64,000 nucleotides of DNA from Brachynemurus nebulosus (Eukaryota > Arthropoda > Insecta > Neuroptera > Myrmeleontidae), in the NCBI GenBank assembly GCA_035578155.1, contig JAPWDM010000002.1:38677437-38741436 (forward strand), written 5' to 3'. Made by a program: the position numbers and the translations under genes. The notes beneath the pieces were generated by a model. It made no database searches. It saw nothing but the letters and a program-made list of their open reading frames with translations, and was not told the DNA's origin. This document shows positions 56,451 to 64,000 of the stretch, in pieces. Numbering within the stretch: position 1 is the stretch's first letter; every line of letters begins with the position of its first letter.

Positions 56451-57690
56451 TGCATACCACTTAATATGTTTGTTGAGTAAATTAACAACGATGTCAAAGA
56501 GTTATTATAAAAAACTTTGATAGTATAAGTGTGTATGCACAGACTATGTTTGAATGTATGCCTACACGTTCGTATGAAAAATAGTATGCATCAACATGTA
56601 TCCATTAATACATAGTAATAGTTGTGGCAGTTTGCTTATATTTAAAGTACTTAAAATTCGCGCCCAAATGCTGCTACTTATGTTCCACACAGAATTAACG
56701 CTAATTGGATGCCAATAAGTTTCAAAGTCGGGTTCTATCGAAGAGTTACTCTCCGTTGTGTGTTTTGCGAAATCACTTTGTTTAAATATTCTTTACATAA
56801 AATTCCATAATAATAATTTACATTATTCAACCAAAAGTTCAATAATTTATTAAAAAATATAAAATATAAAATAACGTTGTGTCTTAATAAACATTTCCGA
56901 ACTGTTTTGCGTTTAATTAATTTAAAAACGCCTTAACAAAAAACAATTACATTTTAAATTGGACTTAGAGCAACAATTACTTAGTTACGGCCTATTTCAA
57001 AACAAGTCCAAAACTCATCTCTTTTTTCTCTCATCTTTTCCAACATATATCAATTCGCCGCTTGTCCCCACCGCTTAACTATTATTCAATTCATATCAAA
57101 CATCAAAACAGGGGAATCACAAAATAGTATAATATTATAAATTCATTTAAAAGATAATAGTTAAGCTTTACAACGCTAGGTGGCTCATATTTTTTACAAA
57201 CAGAAATCGCTAGTTCTTATAGCCGATATCAAAACCCATTTGAAATTTAGCTCATTAATTCAAAATTGACTGCTAGATGTCAGTCCCTGTACCATAGTAT
57301 CCGTCACAACATACAATAATGACATAAAGTAAGTTTGGTTTGTAATTTTTTCTACTATCATGTCACACGGTAACTACCTTAAAGCGTTTATGGCCACGAA
57401 CGAAATATCGCTTGTGAATAGTTTTAATAAGATTTACAATCCACCAAAGTTTCAAAAATTTTTGAGAGATACAGTTGGAAACCTTTCCTTATTAGTTATA
57501 ATTTTTATATGATAATTTAATAACTATTTAATAATCTTAATTTCCGATAGAAAACGTAATATTTGTTTTATTTTTCGTTACTACATTGATTAAAATAAGC
57601 TAATATCTTTTTAGCGAATTTCGAAAATTCCGGGACCATAACAGAAATATGTTTTGAGGTCCCTAGAATACGAAAATGATATTCACTAAA

Positions 57691-57691
<1 letters not shown>
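56451..57691. other. Non-coding AT-rich DNA
   Basis: No gene recognised on either strand. Confidence 0.4.
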
Positions 57692-57764
<73 letters not shown>

Positions 57765-57788
57765 CTATGTGTGTGTGTGTGTGTGTGT
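57692..57788. repeat. (TA)n followed by (GT)n microsatellite
   Basis: About 70 bp of TA, a short ACACCTATG spacer, then about 10 GT units (57770-57788). Confidence 0.95.
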
Positions 57789-60206
57789 CGCCATGATAAC
57801 TTTTGAACGAAACTTTAATGCTTATGAAATTTTGTGTGCGAACTAAAATCAATCCGGGTTGGCTCGGCTAAGTTCGTCAGCCAGACACGTCGGATGCCCA
57901 GAAGTAGGTTTTCTGGCCGTTTTTTATTATTCGATCCTATCATAAGACAGTTCGATTTTTACATCGTTGAAATGACGAAAAAAAATTATGAAGAAATTGT
58001 TCTTATAATTTTCTTTCTATGTTAAGTATTTTCCGAGAAAATTGTAATTTTTCACATTTGTACCATTTTGCTCTCTCTGTCAGTGTAATTAGTAATTTAT
58101 ATTTCTATCTCAATTCATTATAAAATGTATAAAAATCGCTTTCTTCTTTTAAGATTTTTTAAAGAAACATGTGATATCTATTCACATATATTATATTACA
58201 ACTCCCAGAAAAAAGTTAAGGTAATAAAATTTTGAAAAAAATATGATTGGTTAAATAAGATGACAAGGATAAAAAAGCAGCTTGTACAGTGACAGTTCAA
58301 TTTACTTATCTCTCTCACACAAAAATCTGTCAAACTAAGTCGGATTTACATAGCTAAAAAAAACTAGCATACGGTATTTTTAATGTGTCTCTCCATGGAG
58401 ATACGGAGTCTTCACCTGATGGCAGATTTGTGGTAACTGATAACTCTTACTGATTATACCGTGTCACCCTGGAGTTAAATATCTACAAATTCAATTCATT
58501 TTAGAAAACTATTAAGAAATTATTCCATTTTATGGAAAACTAAAGTAGAAATACATATAAGAAAACATTAAAAAGTTACTAGCATTATTTATAAGTAAAA
58601 ATTAATAACAAACTTAGTTAAAATAAAAAAAAAACAACAAACACCACTCGAAAATTATAATTGAGAGGACAAATGCATGAAGAAGTTATGTGACATTTTT
58701 GTAATTTTACAGTACAACCATTTGGAAGTTTTTATTTACTTGTACTCCCTATGAAATAGCACATATTTATTATTGAATTTGTTTGAAACTATTGGAAGTA
58801 ATGAAACCAAATTTTTCTAGATGATATTTCAGGATAAAATATTTCTAAATTCTACAAAATCAAAAAAAGTAAACGAACAGTCAAAAATAAATATATTAAA
58901 TTTTAAGAAAAGTTAAGTTTTGAAAAAATATTAATACCATGACGATCATAACCTTTAATGACACAACGTCCAGTGGTACATTATTTTGACGTTTATACAC
59001 TTCATGTGGATTTATTGACGTCGTGCAACGTGATATGTGAGTTAGTAAAGTTTCAGTTGACGTCTTATGACGTCAGCCACCGTCAAGGTGTTACTTTAAA
59101 TACATAATTTTAATTTTTAATATTTAACATTACATTTGACATATACATTTTTTTTAACATATACATTTGAAATCATAAAACAATTCGATAAAATTTAAAT
59201 GGACAAAATCGTTAAAAGTGATGATATTAAAAATTGAAAATTAAACTTAATAAAATTAAAATTAATAAAAAAAATAATAATAAAACTAAGAAAACAGTGT
59301 TACACAAAATTTAGAAAAATGTTACAAAAGAATCAAAATTAATAACAATTAAAAATGAATCACGAGGTGCTCGAAACAAAATAAATATATAAACAAAATG
59401 GCTTTAGTCTAATGGAAACAAAGTAGTGACTGTGGCGCTGTAGTCAAGTTGGGTAACCATTTTAATCTTTTAAGCCGCTTGTTAAACTGGACGGTTGCTG
59501 TTTTACATGCCAGCATCAAAAGTGTTGTGCAAATTAAATTGGAATCTGTGTTACAAATAGAAGCTATATGGAGTTTACCCCATTTAAAATTTTGATATAT
59601 GACAAGCACGATAGATAAAATGACGGCACAATCGACAAATGTCATCAACCTGAGTTAATTCGAGTTAACCGCTTAAGTGGCTAAAATTTTTGATCTTAAC
59701 TCCCTGACGATTATAGGAATAATTCCGAAAAACTAATTGATATAAGTTAAAAAATCAAGAATACACTATTTTGACAACTAGTACACTTTATATGGAACTG
59801 TTGACGCCGTTGACGCTGTTTACCGTTATGTATACATTAGTTTTTTTTATAATGTAAAGTGCAATTCTTTTTTTTTTTTTTATTTATAATATCCTGTGTA
59901 TGTTTTAAGAACTGAATTATGTATTTTAATAATAAATGAAATTCTTAATTTAATTACGCATTATAATTTAAAAAGTTAAATGAATGTATATAATTTTTAA
60001 AACTATAGTTTTAAATTATAATTTAATATTTCTAAATCGTGTTTTGTATTACTATTTTCTATTTTTAATTGAAAAATAATATTTATGAATGTTGCTGCAA
60101 GAGGGCAGTTTCGTATTGAAAATAATTTATTTCATTTTTTGCTATAGTGTAAATCCAACTTGTAAAATTTTATTACGTTTACTTTTTTCTTAGAGTTGTA
60201 ATACTA
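57789..60206. other. Non-coding AT-rich DNA
   Basis: No credible gene. At 58970-59100 several GACGT/ACGTC words cluster (TTGACGTCGTGCAACGTG, GTTGACGTCTTATGACGTCA) but no defined repeat boundary is seen. Confidence 0.4.
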
Positions 60207-60208
60207 TA

Positions 60209-60743
60209 CGTAGGATGCGCCAAAAGTTCTCGGCTTGAGTATTAAAAAATACAGAGAGAACAGTGAAAGTAATTTATTTTTCTATATAACCGCCCTCTAT
60301 TTCAATACGCTTATTATAAGGTGGGATAAGCATCTCTATGCTTTTATAATAATAAGCAAATTCTATGTAGCGATTCTACAAGAGCGATGTTTTCGGAAAT
60401 GATCGAATCTGCCGGACGTCCAGAACGATCATCGTCGTTGAGGTACTCGTACCGCAAACGAAACCTTTGGCACGGCTTTACTGTATACACCATCCAATCT
60501 GTCCTTAATTTCTTCTAGAGTTTGTCCTTCTTTTGTCAGAAATTTTATGACTACACGATATTCAATTTTTGAAACGGTCGACATATTGAGTTTACACTTT
60601 TACAACAGAATAAATAAAACACATGTAAACTCGTCCACTGCGTTTATGATTACTAGAGACTTAATACTTTCTGTGAGTATAAATTCCGTCACCTTTAAAT
60701 AAGTTTAATCATGTTAGGCCGAGAACTTTTGGCGCTCCCCACG
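60209..60743 (-). mobile_element. Internally deleted mariner-type relic, 535 bp
   Basis: Both ends carry GCGCCAAAAGTTCTCGGC as an inverted repeat with TA flanks (60207-60208 and 60744-60745). On the minus strand, from about 60584, MSTVSKIEYRVVIKFLTKEG and LEEIKDRLDGVYS resemble a mariner-type transposase N-terminus. The frame then shifts, with DRSGRPA in another frame. A C-terminal-like stretch (IEMLIPPYNKRIEIEGGYIE) is joined directly after, so the catalytic core is deleted. It is non-functional, in a different mariner lineage from 35189-36462 by TIR. Confidence 0.85.
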
Positions 60744-60964
60744 TATGTATTAATTGTATTATAATAAATAATAAACAAAGTTCTGTCTCTCTGTCTCAAG
60801 TTGAAAAATTAAAAAAAAGCCGATTTTTTAAGCTCATGTAATGAAGATATATATTTTTTTTTATTGAATTTTAAGTAAACAAGAATTTGAAATTTATGTT
60901 ACCATATAATATTATTAAATATAAAACAAAATAACATAATATGTTTGTGCGCGCGGAAAAAAAT

Positions 60965-61670
60965 TTTAAATGGACCGATTTTGAAAATTTTTTTACTAAT
61001 AATTATTAATGTTAGAAAGTTAAACAATTTTAAATGGATTTAAGGTATCTTATGTGAGATCCGTCAAGGTTTTGAGTACCTAAAAACGCCAAAAATTAGT
61101 AAGTTAAAATATTTGAATTAATTAAGTAATTAAAGGATGTCCGCAAGAACCTTACGGACTGCCAAAAGTGTTAAAAATAAACTAACCGACCGATTTTGAA
61201 AATTTTTTCACTGTTAGGGAGCTAAGCTATTTTAGATAGATATAGATTACGTTATGTAGGGTCCGCCAGGGTCCATGGGACTCAAAAGTGGTAAAAATAA
61301 ACTAACCAACCGATTTAAAAAATTTTTTCACTGTTAGAGAGCTAAACTATTTTAGATAGATATAAATTACGTTATGTAAGATCCGCTAGGGCCCACGGGA
61401 CCCAAAAGTGTCAAACATGAAATAAGTGACCGATTTTGAAAATTTTTCAGAGGTAAACTTTTTAGATGGATATAGCTTATATGTTGTATGAGATCGGCCA
61501 GGGTCCTGGGATCGTAAAAGCGCCAAAAATAAACTAACCGACCGATTTTGAAAATTTTTTCACTGTTAGAGAACTAAACTATTTTAGATAGGTACAGGTT
61601 GTGTTATCTGAGATTCAAAACTGTCCTGCGGATGCAAATGCGGCGTAAAATGCTACACAACGGGTTCTGA
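60965..61670. repeat. Tandem array of about 119-bp units, block 3
   Basis: Five to six diverged units with CGATTTTGAAAATTTTTTCA, AAACTATTTTAGATAG and GTCCGCCAGGGTCCATGGGA. It ends TGCTACACAACGGGTTCTGA, the same terminal word as block 1 at 16590-16609, so the array has a defined end. Confidence 0.88.
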
Positions 61671-63835
61671 AAATACTTTTACTGTTAAAAACGTAAAATA
61701 TTACCGATCAAGTTTCATTTCAGAAATTTTCGATTGTCAAAAACGTGTTAAAAAATGGCCCCTAGAAAAAAACCTTAATCAGGCTCTGATTACCTATCTA
61801 TTTTTTTCTTTGTTTTTTTGAATGTAAATTTTTTTGTCAATAAATATTTTAACCTGCTTGTTTACGGAATCTTTTGAAAATAGTTATACAGTAGTCGTCA
61901 AATCTCATTAAATTATTTGGAAATTTAACAAGCACCTGCAATCGATTTTAGTAATTGAAACATCACTGACTTACATCAACTTTAATCCAATTTTTTAACA
62001 CATTTAACACATTCAGGTTTGCCTGTAACATTGGCGAAGTTCAGAACAAAATTAAAACTAAACACCCCTCAAAATGAAGATGGTGTTTAATAGTTAACTG
62101 AGTTTTTGACTGGTGACATGAAAGTATTTTTTACACTATAAAAATTAGTTTAAGTTAAAAAAAAACTTTATTCTGGAATCTTGTAAAAATTTAATAAAAT
62201 CTTAAGGTAGTTGATCGATAAAACAATTTTTTCAAAGGATTTTAACGAAACTTCTCTAGATATTTATTTTCTCCAATATCAATAACACGAGCCCTTACCG
62301 AAAAAAAATTGACCACCCCAATTTTGAGAAAAACGATTTCAAAGTTTTGTAGTTTTAACACGGGTTCTTATGGGAAAATTCTATTTTTTTAGAGTAAAAT
62401 GAAAACGTGTCAAAGGAATTTGATAAAAATTTAATATGTTATTTAATACAATGTTACAAATCATATTTAATAAGAAATAAAAATTATTGACCACGCCGAT
62501 TTTGATATATAATTTAAAAACATCATTTTACTACGTTTTTACAACGCTTTTTCAACAATTCTTTTAAATTGCTACAACAATAGCGCGCGAAAATACAAAA
62601 AAACAAGGGGTATACAAATATAATAACTAAAGAATATCAATACATTATTTAATTTTTGATAAAAGAAAGCTTTTTTACTGAGATAAACTTTTGTACCTGA
62701 CTATCTCAGAGCAAGTACGTTAAGTTGAAGTATTTATGAATTATGACACAACAATTAAATTTTAAAACATTTCTAAAATATACAATTGGTTTATTATTCA
62801 CGCACATACACATACTTTTAATTTTAATACTTTGATTTAAAGAAATTTTAAATCGCTAACTTCTTTTCACACATTTAATTCATGCAACAGCTTAAAACAG
62901 TCCGAGCTTAGACCAGTACCTGTATTGTTAAAAATATGCTTCTTTTCAAAACGAAGAAGGTACTGTTTTATTATTGATAATAATACCAATCATACACATA
63001 CAACTACAAATACATATACTTATAAAATAAATAGGTTACTGGTGTTTTCCAGAACACATAAATATATCCAGTTGAGACTGACACGACTGACAGGTCATAA
63101 AATATTATGTTTATGTTTTTTTAAAAATAATTTTCAAAAATTAGGGTTCCGAAGAACTCTGGAAGCTCTTATAATTTTTTGATTGTAACATTTTCAGAAA
63201 TTCCACGCCTTTGGATGTATGAACACGAAATTTTGCAAATATAATACATGCTACAGATAGATATCTCAATTATCCGTCAGTAAAACAATTTCTTTCTTAA
63301 TTTCCTATGGTACCTATCTCCCGTATTTGAAGCTGGGCATAAACACTTTTAGTACACTCAGTAAGTGAAATTTTACGTCAAAGTATATTCTGATATTAGA
63401 TAACATTTCCAAAAATTCAAATCAAAATTATTAAGAGAAATGCTGAAAAATTTTTTTCGTAAGTTCCTTCAAAAATAATTATATGTATACTGTTTGCAGC
63501 ATATCATTAGAAAAATCTTTTAAAATCAAGTTAAGGTTCTTTTAACAACTTTTAATCTTTATACCTCGTTTCAGAAATATTGTATTTCAAAGTCCATGTG
63601 GTTTGTAAGGAATCCAATTACTACTTAATTGACCCTTAAGTAACACAAGTACAAATATATTTATTTATTTTCACAGTAAACCGTAAAAAGATATGCCATG
63701 CGATGTATTTTATCCCCAAAAATACAAAAACGCAAATAACTTAGGAACTCGGCTTAATGTGTGTTAAATACGCACTTGGCCAACTCTTTAATTATCGATC
63801 GTTGATGAAATGATGATATGATAATTGTCTGTGAG
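61671..63835. other. Non-coding AT-rich DNA
   Basis: No gene supported. The open frame at 62925-63182 is biased in composition and unrecognised. Confidence 0.4.
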
Positions 63836-63838
63836 TAA

Positions 63839-64000
63839 GGCCCGATTTACATTAACGCTCTGCTCTCACTCCGATATCACTACGCTCCCGATTCGATATA
63901 ATCTTGTTGTGTTCACATTACAGTGCTGATATCATGCTGGCACCTATTCGTTCTCTATTCACATTATAATGCCGCTCTGGGTAGGCTCCCAGTTCGGTCT
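63839..64000. mobile_element. Left end of a TAA-flanked MITE, cut by the window edge
   Basis: Begins GGCCCGATTTACATTAACGC after TAA (63836-63838). The inner part repeats TTCACATTA and words like CTCTGCTCTCACTCCGATAT. The plan resembles the TTA-flanked MITEs at 11365 and 30492. The other end lies outside the window, so the call is tentative. Confidence 0.5.

Overview
The window looks like a transposon-packed stretch of an arthropod, most likely insect, nuclear genome. Reasons: a split eukaryotic gene with GT-AG introns, AT-rich DNA with many long (TA)n runs, an errantivirus-type (insect Ty3/gypsy) provirus with an env gene and a tRNA-Ser primer site, and mariner elements. The insect order cannot be named from sequence alone. 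I see no prokaryotic genes, CRISPR arrays, rRNA or tRNA genes.

The only well supported host gene is an apparently complete KLHL18-type BTB-BACK-Kelch gene on the minus strand (49817 down to 32237). It has six exons, 1752 nt of coding sequence and 583 residues, with all phases agreeing. Three introns are 67-75 bp. The other two are 10.85 kb (38239-49089) and 4.77 kb (32481-37248) and are filled with mobile DNA.

Layout, left to right. 1-4 kb: (TA)n runs and small inverted-repeat elements. 4.0-14.4 kb: one small DNA element (related to an uninterrupted copy at 45.8-46.5 kb) carrying nested insertions: an LTR retroelement with 2.3-kb LTRs and a decayed interior, a 1.6-kb insert with its own TTA-flanked MITE, and a 5'-truncated LINE. 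15.5-26.8 kb: a palindrome, a ~119-bp tandem repeat and a (TA)n tract split by a 9.65-kb errantivirus, whose pol is itself split by a 2.1-kb palindrome. 26.9-32 kb: further palindromes and MITEs. 32.2-49.8 kb: KLHL18; intron 5 holds a dead mariner between two TA-flanked MITEs, and intron 3 holds a 3.8-kb palindrome built from ~175-bp repeats and a 3.5-kb hAT-like element with three further nested elements. 50-64 kb: more inverted-repeat elements, a mariner relic and another block of the ~119-bp repeat; no convincing gene.

No new multi-gene system is visible. The most informative material is structural: target-site duplications and internal empty sites that give the order of insertions, and several kilobase-scale palindromes. 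The palindrome inside the KLHL18 intron would be transcribed as a long hairpin.
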